Notes: generated by a model from the letters alone, not told the origin. Shown: positions 1 to 4,814, numbered from the stretch's first letter. The stretch: DNA of 7,283 nt from Halobacteriales archaeon SW_9_67_24 (GCA_003022685.1 PXSV01000033.1:11573-18855); one strand, 5' to 3'. Program-made: numbers and translations.

Positions 1-944
1 TAGAGGAACTCCCGCTGGAGCTTCAGGAGCTCCTCGCCCGAGAAGATGCCCCGATTGGCGTTGCAGAACGCCCCCGAGTAGTCGAACGCCCGCGGGTCGG
101 ACTCGCCGTAGACCGCGATCTTGGAGTAGTTGACGTCGCCGGTGAGTTCGGTCTCGTCCTGGTTTTTCTTGTCCTTCGGCTCGAACGTCTCGATCCCGCG
201 ACGCTTGTTCTCGTCGACCACCAGGCGGACGACCTCGACGTGATCTTCCAGCACCTGCTGGAGGTCGTCGTCGTAGTACTCGAGCAGGCGATCCATGTAG
301 AACTCCGAGGCGGGATCGAGCGCCTGCTCGTTCCGGACGGTGTAGGGCGCATCGAGGCGGTCGTTCAGCGTTTCGACCACGCGGCTCCGCTGATCGAGCG
401 GGAGGAGCACCAGCGGGTCCTGGTTCATCGGCGACCGAACGACGTCGTCGCCGGGGTCCTGATCGGCGATCACGTCACACAGGTTGGTCCACCGGAACGT
501 GTACAGCCGACCCTCCTCACGCGCGGTGTAGTCCTCGAAGTACCGTCGGACCTGGCGGTCGAAGTCGGACTTGCCCGATCCCACGGGACCGAGGAGGAGC
601 TTGATCCGGCGCTCGGGACCGAGCCCGCGCGCGCCGGATTTGACCTTGTTGACGAACTCGTGGATCGCCTCGTGGATCTCCCGACCGTAGAAGGTGTTCT
701 CGCCACCGAAGAGCGGATCCTCGCTCGCGAGGTGGTACTCCACGACGCCATCGTCCTCGTCGTACTCGGTTCCATAGAAGTCGAACATGTCCGCGACGCG
801 CTGGTGGGCGTTGCGCGCGACCCGCGGCTCGTCGTGGACTGCGTCGAGATACCACTGGAACGGCCGGGTCGTGCGGAGGTCCGTCGGAATCGATGCCCGG
901 TACTCCTCGCTGAGGCTTTCGAGTGTTTCGGTGTCGCCTGACAT
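1..944 (-). CDS. prkA: PrkA-type AAA/serine kinase, N-terminal part (gene runs off the left edge)
   Basis: Reading leftward from the ATG at 944 gives 314 open codons with no stop before the window edge. The protein starts MSGDTETLESLSEEY, continues with the PrkA-like N-terminus (FQWYLDAVHDEPRVARNAHQ, then FFG/FYG-like segments), and has a Walker A motif GPVGSGKS at residues 119-126 inside KLLLGPVGSGKSDF. This matches the PrkA AAA domain that precedes the kinase-like C-terminal part; family members are about 630-760 residues, so roughly half is here. PrkA (YeaG in E. coli) is a cytoplasmic stress and starvation protein described as a Ser/Thr kinase; the Bacillus protein has also been reported to act as an ATP-dependent protease, so the activity is not settled. 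In haloarchaea it often sits with a second prkA, a yeaH-like gene and a spoVR-like gene, which would lie left of this window (inference). The start is supported by a perfect Shine-Dalgarno site just upstream. Confidence 0.93.
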   Translation of the reverse strand, partial: MSGDTETLESLSEEYRASIPTDLRTTRPFQWYLDAVHDEPRVARNAHQRVADMFDFYGTEYDEDDGVVEYHLASEDPLFGGENTFYGREIHEAIHEFVNKVKSGARGLGPERRIKLLLGPVGSGKSDFDRQVRRYFEDYTAREEGRLYTFRWTNLCDVIADQDPGDDVVRSPMNQDPLVLLPLDQRSRVVETLNDRLDAPYTVRNEQALDPASEFYMDRLLEYYDDDLQQVLEDHVEVVRLVVDENKRRGIETFEPKDKKNQDETELTGDVNYSKIAVYGESDPRAFDYSGAFCNANRGIFSGEELLKLQREFL

Positions 945-948
945 TGTG

Positions 949-955
949 TCACCTC
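949..955 (-). promoter_or_regulatory. Shine-Dalgarno site of prkA
   Basis: On the minus strand GAGGTGA lies four bases before the prkA ATG and is fully complementary to the 3' end of archaeal 16S rRNA (UCACCUC). Most other genes in this window look leaderless, so this is the one clear Shine-Dalgarno site. It fixes the prkA start at 944 and implies that the mRNA carries a 5' leader. Confidence 0.75.
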
Positions 956-959
956 GTCG

Positions 960-975
960 CCCCGCTCGTGCGGGG
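960..975 (-). promoter_or_regulatory. GC-rich hairpin in the prkA leader, next to the Shine-Dalgarno site
   Basis: CCCCGC (960-965) and GCGGGG (970-975) form a perfect six-pair stem with a four-base loop. In the mRNA this hairpin ends four bases before the Shine-Dalgarno site. It could influence ribosome access, but that is inference; short GC palindromes also arise by chance in DNA this rich in GC. Confidence 0.45.
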
Positions 976-1147
976 GGCTGCTGGCTGCGCGTGCACACCG
1001 GTGGGGGCCGGCGTGCGCCGTTGTCGTGTCATGTGTTCACGCGTGACGCCCTTGTCGGGGAACGACGCGGCCGACGATCGGTGCCGGGACAGCCGGTCCG
1101 CGGAGCGCTTCGGGGCGGCGTAGCATGGCAGGACGTCCCACCGATAC

Positions 1148-1158
1148 TATCATATAGG
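1148..1158 (-). promoter_or_regulatory. Candidate TATA box for prkA
   Basis: The minus strand reads CCTATATGATA here, the best TATA-like string upstream of prkA. Transcription would start near 1127 and give a leader of about 180 bases, consistent with the Shine-Dalgarno site. The same string is nearly symmetric (CTAT-CAT-ATAG), so it could serve the plus strand or be a small operator. Confidence 0.4.
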
Positions 1159-1190
1159 AGGGGTTGGACGCGTAAAACCGTTGTCCCTAC

Positions 1191-1202
1191 CCTTATCAAA
1201 AA
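1191..1202 (+). promoter_or_regulatory. Candidate TATA box for the DUF5820 gene
   Basis: CCTTATCAAAAA is an AT-rich island in GC-rich DNA. A start about 26 bases downstream, near 1223, would give a leader of roughly 45 bases to the ATG at 1268, or 18 bases to the alternative ATG at 1241. A second weaker candidate is CGTAAAACC at 1171-1179. Confidence 0.4.
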
Positions 1203-1267
1203 GCTCCGTCCCGGTGGACCGCTGATCGACCGCGAGGGCTATGGGAACCAAGGCCCGAAGACCGCGT

Positions 1268-1654
1268 ATGACCGAGTTCGACGCGCTCCCGGCCGGGTGG
1301 ACCGTCTGGAACGAGTCCGAACAACGGTGCGTGCTGGTCTACCGGCCGGACGTGTTCGACAGTCACGAGTTCCCGGCCCCGTGCCTGCCGACGATCTACC
1401 TCACCCACGGCCGTCGGTCGCGCCGGCCAGGGGCCGACCGCTCCACGGCCGGTGACTCGTGGTACGTCACGCTGTACCTCGAACCCGATGTCGACCGCGA
1501 CGCCGACCGGTTCGCGGCGCGCGAGGCGGCCATCGCGGGTGCGGTCGACCTCGCGGCGCGGTTCGCCGCGGGCGGGATCGACTACCGGGGGCTGTACCAG
1601 GTCCCTCGCGAGGCGTACCTCGCGAAGCTCGACGAGCTGACCGGGCGGGAGTAG
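1268..1654 (+). CDS. Small haloarchaeal DUF5820-type protein of unknown function
   Basis: This 128-residue protein begins MTEFDALPAGWTVWNE and ends LDELTGRE. It has no transmembrane segment, signal peptide or cysteine-cluster motif. The parts that look family-like are the N-terminal LPAGWTVWNE, the FPAPCLPTIYLTHGRR segment around residues 35-51, a WYVTLYLEPDV strand, and the C-terminal DYRGLYQVPREAYLAKLDEL. I recognise the pattern as the haloarchaeal family DUF5820, from memory rather than from a search; its function is unknown. I chose the ATG at 1268 because the family-like sequence starts directly after it. An in-frame ATG at 1241 would add nine residues (MGTKARRPR), which look basic and unconserved. 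It is divergent from prkA and convergent with the ferredoxin gene, with a 91-base gap holding nothing notable. Confidence 0.8.
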   Translation: MTEFDALPAGWTVWNESEQRCVLVYRPDVFDSHEFPAPCLPTIYLTHGRRSRRPGADRSTAGDSWYVTLYLEPDVDRDADRFAAREAAIAGAVDLAARFAAGGIDYRGLYQVPREAYLAKLDELTGRE

Positions 1655-1745
1655 CGATCGCAGCGCTGGTGTCGGATGCCATCCGGTATCGATCGTGGAT
1701 CCGCGCAAACGGACGGAAGCGATCGACCGCGACCGCGATGGTGGC

Positions 1746-2087
1746 CTACTCCGGCGTCGCCTGACGCGGCAGCACCTGGCCCCAGACGTGTTTGTCGAGG
1801 AGTCGGACCGTCAGCGGCTCCTCGACCTCGATACAGCACGAGAGCCGGGGGTACCCGAACCGAACGGCCGCGGCGTCGTGCCAGTGGGACGGCTCCGGCG
1901 CGGGGTCGACCTCGACGGTGCAGGTCGCACATAGTCCGCGTCCGCCGCAGTTGGCGTACTGCGAGACCGTGCCGTACACATCGAATCCCCGTTCGAGCAG
2001 CGCGTCCCGGAGCACGTCACCGCGCTCGATCTCGACGGTGGTTGCCCCGTCCTGCGTGACGACCGTCACCGCGACTCGCTCGCTCAT
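1746..2087 (-). CDS. [2Fe-2S] ferredoxin
   Basis: This 113-residue soluble protein has the beta-grasp ferredoxin pattern: an N-terminal beta hairpin (VAVTVVTQDGATTVEIERGD), a helix (VLRDALLERGF), then the cluster-binding loop. Cys47, Cys53 and Cys56 in NCGGRGLCATC, plus a fourth cysteine at 84 in RLSCC, would hold one [2Fe-2S] cluster. The C-x5-C-x2-C spacing resembles the adrenodoxin-like type rather than the plant type (C-x4-C-x2-C). It should act as a cytoplasmic one-electron carrier; the partner cannot be told from sequence. The ATG at 2087 begins MSERVAVTVV exactly where a ferredoxin domain begins. A longer in-frame reading up to 2600 merely runs antisense through UPF0179. Cys85, next to the expected ligand Cys84, is unusual, since Gln or another residue is more common there. 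Confidence 0.9.
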   Translation of the reverse strand: MSERVAVTVVTQDGATTVEIERGDVLRDALLERGFDVYGTVSQYANCGGRGLCATCTVEVDPAPEPSHWHDAAAVRFGYPRLSCCIEVEEPLTVRLLDKHVWGQVLPRQATPE

Positions 2088-2180
2088 GCGGACCGGACGA
2101 TCTCGCCGTACCTGATTCCACCGGTGGAGCGACACGCCCCACTCGTGGTCCTCGCCGTCGTCGGCCGTCGAAGCCGTGTC

Positions 2181-2189
2181 TTTATTCGG
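2181..2189. promoter_or_regulatory. TATA box of UPF0179, possibly shared with the ferredoxin gene
   Basis: TTTATTCGG lies with its centre about 27 bases before the UPF0179 ATG at 2211, so transcription should begin at or next to that ATG (leaderless). Read on the minus strand the same site is CCGAATAAA and could start a ferredoxin transcript with a leader of about 70 bases; that second use is only a possibility. Confidence 0.6.
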
Positions 2190-2210
2190 ACTCGTGGCGT
2201 AACATCGGGC

Positions 2211-2660
2211 ATGGCAGGGATCACGCTCGTCGGCACACGGCTCGCGGAGGTCGGCACGGAGTTCGTCTACCGAGGCGAGGCGAGCGCCTGCGAGGGCTGT
2301 CCCTACCGCGATCAGTGTCTCAACCTGCACGAGGGCGTGAAATACCGGGTCACCGGGGTTCGGGAGAACACCCGAACGCTCGAATGTGGCGTCCACGACA
2401 CCGGCGTCCGGGCGGTCGACGTCGAACCCGCCCCCGTGATGGCGAACGTCTCCCCCAGGAGCGCCTATGCCGGCAGCAAGGCGAGCTTGGAGGGCCCCTG
2501 CCCGCACACCGAGTGCCCGAGTCACGAGCACTGCGAACCCGCCGGGGCCGACTTCGATAGCGAGTACCGGATCCAGGAGGTGATCGGCGAGCCGCCACAC
2601 GACTACTGCCGCCTCGATCGCGAGCTGACGCTCGTCGAGTTCGCGCCGCCGGAGGGGTAA
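2211..2660 (+). CDS. UPF0179 family cysteine-rich protein
   Basis: This 149-residue protein matches the archaeal UPF0179 family in length and layout. An N-terminal strand region (ITLVGTRLAEVGTEFVY) leads to CEGCPYRDQC (Cys27, Cys30, Cys36), then Cys59 in LECGVH, then CPHTECPSHEHC (Cys97, Cys102, Cys108), and Cys133 near the C-terminus. Eight cysteines in two similar clusters strongly suggest metal or iron-sulfur binding, but the ligand is not established and the function is unknown. There is no membrane segment, so it is probably cytoplasmic. The ATG at 2211 is chosen because a TATA box sits about 27 bases upstream and the family-like sequence starts there; an in-frame GTG at 2124 would add 29 residues overlapping the promoter. 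It is divergent from the ferredoxin gene, 123 bases away. Its TAA stop is directly followed by an inverted-repeat element. Confidence 0.88.
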   Translation: MAGITLVGTRLAEVGTEFVYRGEASACEGCPYRDQCLNLHEGVKYRVTGVRENTRTLECGVHDTGVRAVDVEPAPVMANVSPRSAYAGSKASLEGPCPHTECPSHEHCEPAGADFDSEYRIQEVIGEPPHDYCRLDRELTLVEFAPPEG

Positions 2661-2759
2661 TACTGTCGGACGGAACTGTCTCGGAAACGATGCTGGAACG
2701 TCCAGTTGCTGTCCGACGCCTTCGGCCGGTCGACAGTCACGTGTTTCCGTCCGACAGCA
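2661..2759. repeat. 99-base inverted-repeat element 1 (MITE-like or terminator-like)
   Basis: The left end TACTGTCGGACGGAA (2661-2675) and the right end TTCCGTCCGACAGCA (2745-2759) are inverted repeats with 13 perfect core pairs (2663-2675 with 2745-2757). The element starts at the base after the UPF0179 stop and ends three bases before the stop codon of the convergent gene. A further half-site CTGTCCGAC is at 2709-2717. Ends of the same type occur at 7107-7204, but the interiors do not align by eye. It has no coding capacity. It could be a miniature mobile element or a two-way transcription terminator. Confidence 0.65.
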
Positions 2760-2762
2760 TGA

Positions 2763-3593
2763 TCAGCCCGGGTACTCGGACCGATCGCGCTCGTCGCCGG
2801 CGGTCGTCCCCCCGAGCCGCCCGGCGGGCTCCGCGCCGTAGCCGAACTCGTTCTCGTAGCCGTACGGCGACATCAGGACGGGGTAGAACGGCTCCTCGGC
2901 GACGAGTTCCTCGCCGTCGACGGTCGCGTAGGTCTCGCCGGCGGCGACGCGCTCGAAGTTCGTCGCCGGCACGTCGTAGGCCTCGGCCCTGCTCTTCGGG
3001 ATGAGATGGGTGAGGCGATACAGCGGGACGCCCGCGCTGTGTGGTTCGCTGCCGGCCAGTGCGCCGAGCGCGCCGAGGAACTCCTCGGCGATCCGTGTCG
3101 CGTTCTCGGTTGCTTCGTTCGATCCCTGGTAGCCACACTCGACTTCGATGACGGGCGCGTGTTCGATGAGCCGGCCCTCGGTGAACGCGCTCGCGTCGAC
3201 GGCCGCATCGAGCGTGAGATACGGACAGACCGACCGCGCGAGCGTCAGCGTCCCCTCGGCGACGACGGCGAACGAACCGGTATAGGATTGCGTCGAGTGC
3301 ATCGAGAGGGTGGTACAGCCCCGGAGCTCCGCCAGCAGGGCGGCGGCGAGGCGTCCCTCGTGGGGGTCGCTGTCGGGATCGCCCGGGAACACCCGGTTGA
3401 GGTCGGCGTCGGTGTAGCGCACGTCGCGTTCGAGCGCCCGCTCGTTGGCGACGATACACTTTACCGGCCGGTCGACGGCCGGCCTGGCGTCGAGCAGGTG
3501 CTCGATCGCGCGCACGCCGCACGGCTCGTCACCGTGGATCCCGCCGACGACGGCGATCTCGGGGTCGCCATCGCCCAACTGCTCGATTCGCAT
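2763..3593 (-). CDS. Succinylglutamate desuccinylase/aspartoacylase family zinc hydrolase
   Basis: This 276-residue protein has the M14-like AspA/AstE signature. The zinc site is His20 and Glu23 in GGIHGDEPCG, plus His99 in LSMHST. Substrate-binding motifs follow the family order: N50-x-x-A-L, then DLNRVFPG (Asn66, Arg67), and the general-base glutamate Glu152 in VIEVECG. Such enzymes cleave an acyl group from an N-acyl amino acid or a related amide in the cytoplasm; the substrate of this haloarchaeal branch is not known to me, so I give no gene symbol. After about residue 200 comes a beta-rich C-terminal domain (YRLTHLIPKSRAEAYDVPATNFERV) ending in an acidic tail. The ATG at 3593 has a TATA-like box about 27 bases upstream and looks leaderless. 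The DUF309 gene lies 169 bases upstream on the same strand but probably has its own promoter. Confidence 0.88.
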   Translation of the reverse strand: MRIEQLGDGDPEIAVVGGIHGDEPCGVRAIEHLLDARPAVDRPVKCIVANERALERDVRYTDADLNRVFPGDPDSDPHEGRLAAALLAELRGCTTLSMHSTQSYTGSFAVVAEGTLTLARSVCPYLTLDAAVDASAFTEGRLIEHAPVIEVECGYQGSNEATENATRIAEEFLGALGALAGSEPHSAGVPLYRLTHLIPKSRAEAYDVPATNFERVAAGETYATVDGEELVAEEPFYPVLMSPYGYENEFGYGAEPAGRLGGTTAGDERDRSEYPG

Positions 3594-3615
3594 CTACCGA
3601 CCCTAATGCGCCCGC

Positions 3616-3625
3616 CTTTTTGAGT
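3616..3625 (-). promoter_or_regulatory. TATA-like box of the desuccinylase-family gene
   Basis: The minus strand reads ACTCAAAAAG here, centred about 26-27 bases before the ATG at 3593. That is the spacing expected for a leaderless haloarchaeal gene, and there is no Shine-Dalgarno site before the ATG. Confidence 0.5.
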
Positions 3626-3641
3626 GGTCCGGTACTGGACC
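3626..3641. promoter_or_regulatory. 16-base palindrome abutting the TATA-like box (possible operator)
   Basis: GGTCC-GGTACT-GGACC has five perfect outer pairs and a GTAC centre, with one mismatched pair between them. It directly touches the upstream side of the TATA-like box at 3616-3625, where TFB or a regulator would bind. The position suggests an operator, but one copy only is seen. Confidence 0.3.
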
Positions 3642-3762
3642 GCAACATACCGTGAGCACGACCCGTTCCCCTCGACCAAGGACAGCCGGATGACTTACAC
3701 CGGGGTGGACCGCCGAGTCCTCGCGATGGCCGACGAGCGCCGGGCCGAGCTCGCCTGGTAGC

Positions 3763-4242
3763 TCAATCGAGCGCCGCCGCGTACTCGATGTCCTTCGGGC
3801 GCGCTTCGGGCGACGCCCCGTCGAGTCGGATCGTCCAGCCGTGGAGTGCCTTCGGATCGTCGAGCGCGTTCGTCAGGGTGGTTCGCACGTCGAGCAGGTC
3901 GACGCCGTAGAAGTCCCGAGGGACGTCTCGGAGGTAGTCGAGTGCCGTCCGAAAGAGCGAGTGCATCCCCGTGTCGTCGTGGAAGTCGAAGTGCTTGTAC
4001 GCGCCCGCGGCGACCTGGACCATCCCGTGGCAAAACTTCGATTCGGTGTTCCCGCGCCCGTAATTGTACCACTCGTTCTCGAAACAATCGTGTGAGGCGT
4101 GGTACTTGCCGGCGTTGTAGAGCCTGACGCCGTGGACGACCGCCCGCCGGCAGGTGGCGTGCTCCCACTGGCCGTCAGCCCGCCAGCCAGTGGGATCGCC
4201 CCGTGGCGGCTCAACGGATGGATCGCGGGTGTGGTCATCCAT
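3763..4242 (-). CDS. DUF309 family protein
   Basis: This 159-residue protein carries the DUF309 core. LYNAGKYHASHDCFENEWYNYG (residues 41-62) gives the family H-x3-E-x2-W pattern as His51, Glu55 and Trp58, and ESKFCHGMVQVAAGAYKH (67-84) matches the second conserved helix (GLIQxAxAxxH). DUF309 proteins are small, helical, probably metal-dependent or metal-binding cytoplasmic proteins of unknown function. The first 25 residues are Pro/Arg/Asp-rich and look disordered. I chose the ATG at 4242 because a TATA-like box lies about 26 bases upstream; an in-frame reading to 4386 runs backwards through the tRNA gene and is not credible. Transcription runs toward the desuccinylase-family gene. Confidence 0.85.
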   Translation of the reverse strand: MDDHTRDPSVEPPRGDPTGWRADGQWEHATCRRAVVHGVRLYNAGKYHASHDCFENEWYNYGRGNTESKFCHGMVQVAAGAYKHFDFHDDTGMHSLFRTALDYLRDVPRDFYGVDLLDVRTTLTNALDDPKALHGWTIRLDGASPEARPKDIEYAAALD

Positions 4243-4262
4243 GCCCCGTCTACTGGCCCCGT

Positions 4263-4272
4263 CCGTTTGAAG
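4263..4272 (-). promoter_or_regulatory. TATA-like box of the DUF309 gene
   Basis: The minus strand reads CTTCAAACGG, centred about 26 bases before the ATG at 4242, consistent with a leaderless start. The AT content is modest, so the call is tentative. Confidence 0.4.
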
Positions 4273-4310
4273 CCGACGCTCGTCGTGGCCGGACCGTGAC
4301 CGGCGTCCGC

Positions 4311-4321
4311 AACGCTTTAGC
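4311..4321 (+). promoter_or_regulatory. TATA-like box of the tRNA-Leu gene
   Basis: AACGCTTTAGC is centred about 31 bases before the first base of the mature tRNA, so transcription would begin a few bases upstream of it, the usual arrangement for archaeal tRNA genes. Confidence 0.5.
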
Positions 4322-4348
4322 GCTCGGCCAGACGAGTGACGAGCGCGT

Positions 4349-4432
4349 GCGAGGGTAGCCAAGTCTGGAAACGGCGGCGGATTCAAGCTCCGCTCCTGTA
4401 GAGGTCCACGGGTTCAAATCCTGTCCCTCGCA
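4349..4432 (+). tRNA. tRNA-Leu, anticodon CAA
   Basis: The 84 bases fold as a complete class II cloverleaf. The acceptor GCGAGGG (4349-4355) pairs with CCCTCGC (4425-4431), with discriminator A at 4432. The D stem is GCC/GGC with the conserved GG in the loop. The anticodon stem GCGGA (4377-4381)/TCCGC (4389-4393) encloses the loop TTCAAGC, giving anticodon CAA at 4384-4386 (reads UUG). A long variable arm (4394-4407, stem CCT/AGG) is typical of leucine tRNAs. The T arm is ACGGG-TTCAAAT-CCTGT. CCA is not encoded and there is no intron. Its 3' end and trailer are repeated 324 bases downstream. Confidence 0.97.
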
Positions 4433-4491
4433 CTGCGTGCCGTGCTGCGGCACGAAAGTGCGGGCAAGATGGAGCGTCTTGCCCTCGCAAC
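4412..4491 (+). repeat. Direct repeat copy 1: tRNA-Leu 3' end plus trailer
   Basis: These 80 bases begin at the last base of the 5' T-stem strand and run 59 bases past the tRNA. They match 4736-4814: 56 of the first 58 positions are identical and the last 15 bases are identical, with a variable six-to-seven-base loop between. The trailer holds two hairpins: GTGCCG-TGCTG-CGGCAC (4437-4453) and the one at 4462-4484. Confidence 0.9.
4462..4484 (+). terminator. Hairpin in the tRNA-Leu trailer
   Basis: GGGCAAGA (4462-4469) and TCTTGCCC (4477-4484) form a perfect eight-pair stem with a seven-base loop, 29 bases after the tRNA. There is no T-run directly after it. It may end or process the tRNA transcript, or be part of a repeated element; the terminator label is tentative. 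Confidence 0.4.
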
Positions 4492-4513
4492 GTTTCACAC
4501 CGTATTCGATACA

Positions 4514-4637
4514 GTAGCTTCGCGGCGGATTCGATCTCCGCTCCTGTAGAGTCTCCGCGAGCGCAGCGAGCGGAGGCAGGGAAGTCGCAGCCGGCGAGCG
4601 CAGCGAGCCGGACTGCCTTCCCGTGGTCCACGGGTTC
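4514..4637 (+). pseudogene. Decayed tRNA-Leu copy with a 74-base insertion in the variable arm
   Basis: GTAGC at 4514-4518 matches bases 8-9 and the start of the D arm of the intact tRNA. After a deletion of most of the D arm, GCGGA-TTCGATC-TCCGC (4525-4541) matches the anticodon arm, CTCCTGTAGAG (4541-4551) the variable arm, and GTCCACGGGTTC (4626-4637) the rest of the variable arm and T arm. The loop now reads CGA instead of CAA at the anticodon position. Bases 4552-4625 are extra. No 5' acceptor strand is seen, so it cannot make a normal tRNA. Confidence 0.75.
4552..4625. repeat. Hairpin-rich insertion with two GAGCGCAGCGAGC copies
   Basis: The insertion contains two exact copies of the 13-mer GAGCGCAGCGAGC (4559-4571 and 4596-4608). 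Each is framed by a stem: CTCCGC (4553-4558)/GCGGAG (4570-4575), and a 15-pair stem from 4579-4595 to 4607-4622 (GGGAAG, GCAG and CCGGC blocks with small bulges). Right after it, CCCGTGG-T-CCACGGG (4620-4634) is a perfect seven-pair palindrome. This GAGCGCAGCGAGC motif type is common between genes in haloarchaea (general knowledge). Confidence 0.65.
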
Positions 4638-4735
4638 GAATCGCGGATGGAGCACTACAGCGAACGGAGTGAGCGAAGCGCGCACGGATGGGATTCGAAC
4701 TACGGAAATCCGAGCGATAGCGAGGATTGCATCGA

Positions 4736-4814
4736 GTTCAAATCCTGTCCTTCGCACTGCGTGCCGTGCTGCGGCGCGAAAGTGCGGGCAAGAACGGAGT
4801 CTTGCCCTCGCAAC
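4736..4814 (+). repeat. Direct repeat copy 2: tRNA-Leu 3' end plus trailer
   Basis: This second copy of 4412-4491 is offset by 324 bases. Within the first 58 bases only two positions differ: 4751 (T for C, in the former acceptor strand) and 4776 (G for A). The second change turns a T-A pair into a T-G wobble in the hairpin GTGCCG-TGCTG-CGGCGC (4761-4777). The eight-pair hairpin GGGCAAGA/TCTTGCCC (4786-4793/4800-4807) is intact although its loop differs (ACGGAG). No tRNA body precedes it beyond T-arm remnants. Confidence 0.9.

Larger units (their letters stand above)
945..1267. other. Divergent gene-free region between prkA and the DUF5820 gene
   Basis: No convincing gene lies in these 323 bases. 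The short open frames on the plus strand are Arg/Cys-rich and look like chance readings. The right third (about 1143-1205) is AT-richer than its surroundings and holds the promoter candidates for both flanking genes. The left part would be the untranslated leader of prkA, about 180 bases if the minus-strand TATA box at 1148-1158 is used. Confidence 0.6.

Noticed and set aside
240..941. 233-codon plus-strand open frame opposite prkA
   Set aside because: The minus strand gives a clear PrkA sequence with a Walker A motif; this frame is its antisense shadow.
2088..2600. N-terminal extension of the ferredoxin frame up to 2600
   Set aside because: The extra 171 residues run antisense through UPF0179 and show no domain; the ferredoxin fold starts at the ATG at 2087.
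3006..3623. 205-codon plus-strand open frame opposite the desuccinylase-family gene
   Set aside because: The minus strand has the zinc and catalytic motifs in order; this is the antisense shadow.
3690..3761. 23-codon plus-strand frame beginning MTYTGVDRRVLAMADERR
   Set aside because: It has no Shine-Dalgarno site or clear TATA box and no recognisable family; too short to support as a gene, although it reads like plausible haloarchaeal protein and ends two bases before the DUF309 stop codon.
4250..4498. Minus-strand open frame containing GQDLNPWTSTGAELESA
   Set aside because: It is the antisense reading of the tRNA-Leu gene, a well-known type of false protein annotation.
4552..4625. CRISPR-like array from the repeated GAGCGCAGCGAGC motif
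   Set aside because: Only two 13-base copies occur, with a spacer that is part of a hairpin and no further regular repeats; it is a palindromic intergenic motif.
4412..4814. A full integrated genetic element between the two tRNA repeats
   Set aside because: Only about 245 bases separate the copies and no integrase or other cargo gene is present, so at most this is a scar or a tandem duplication.
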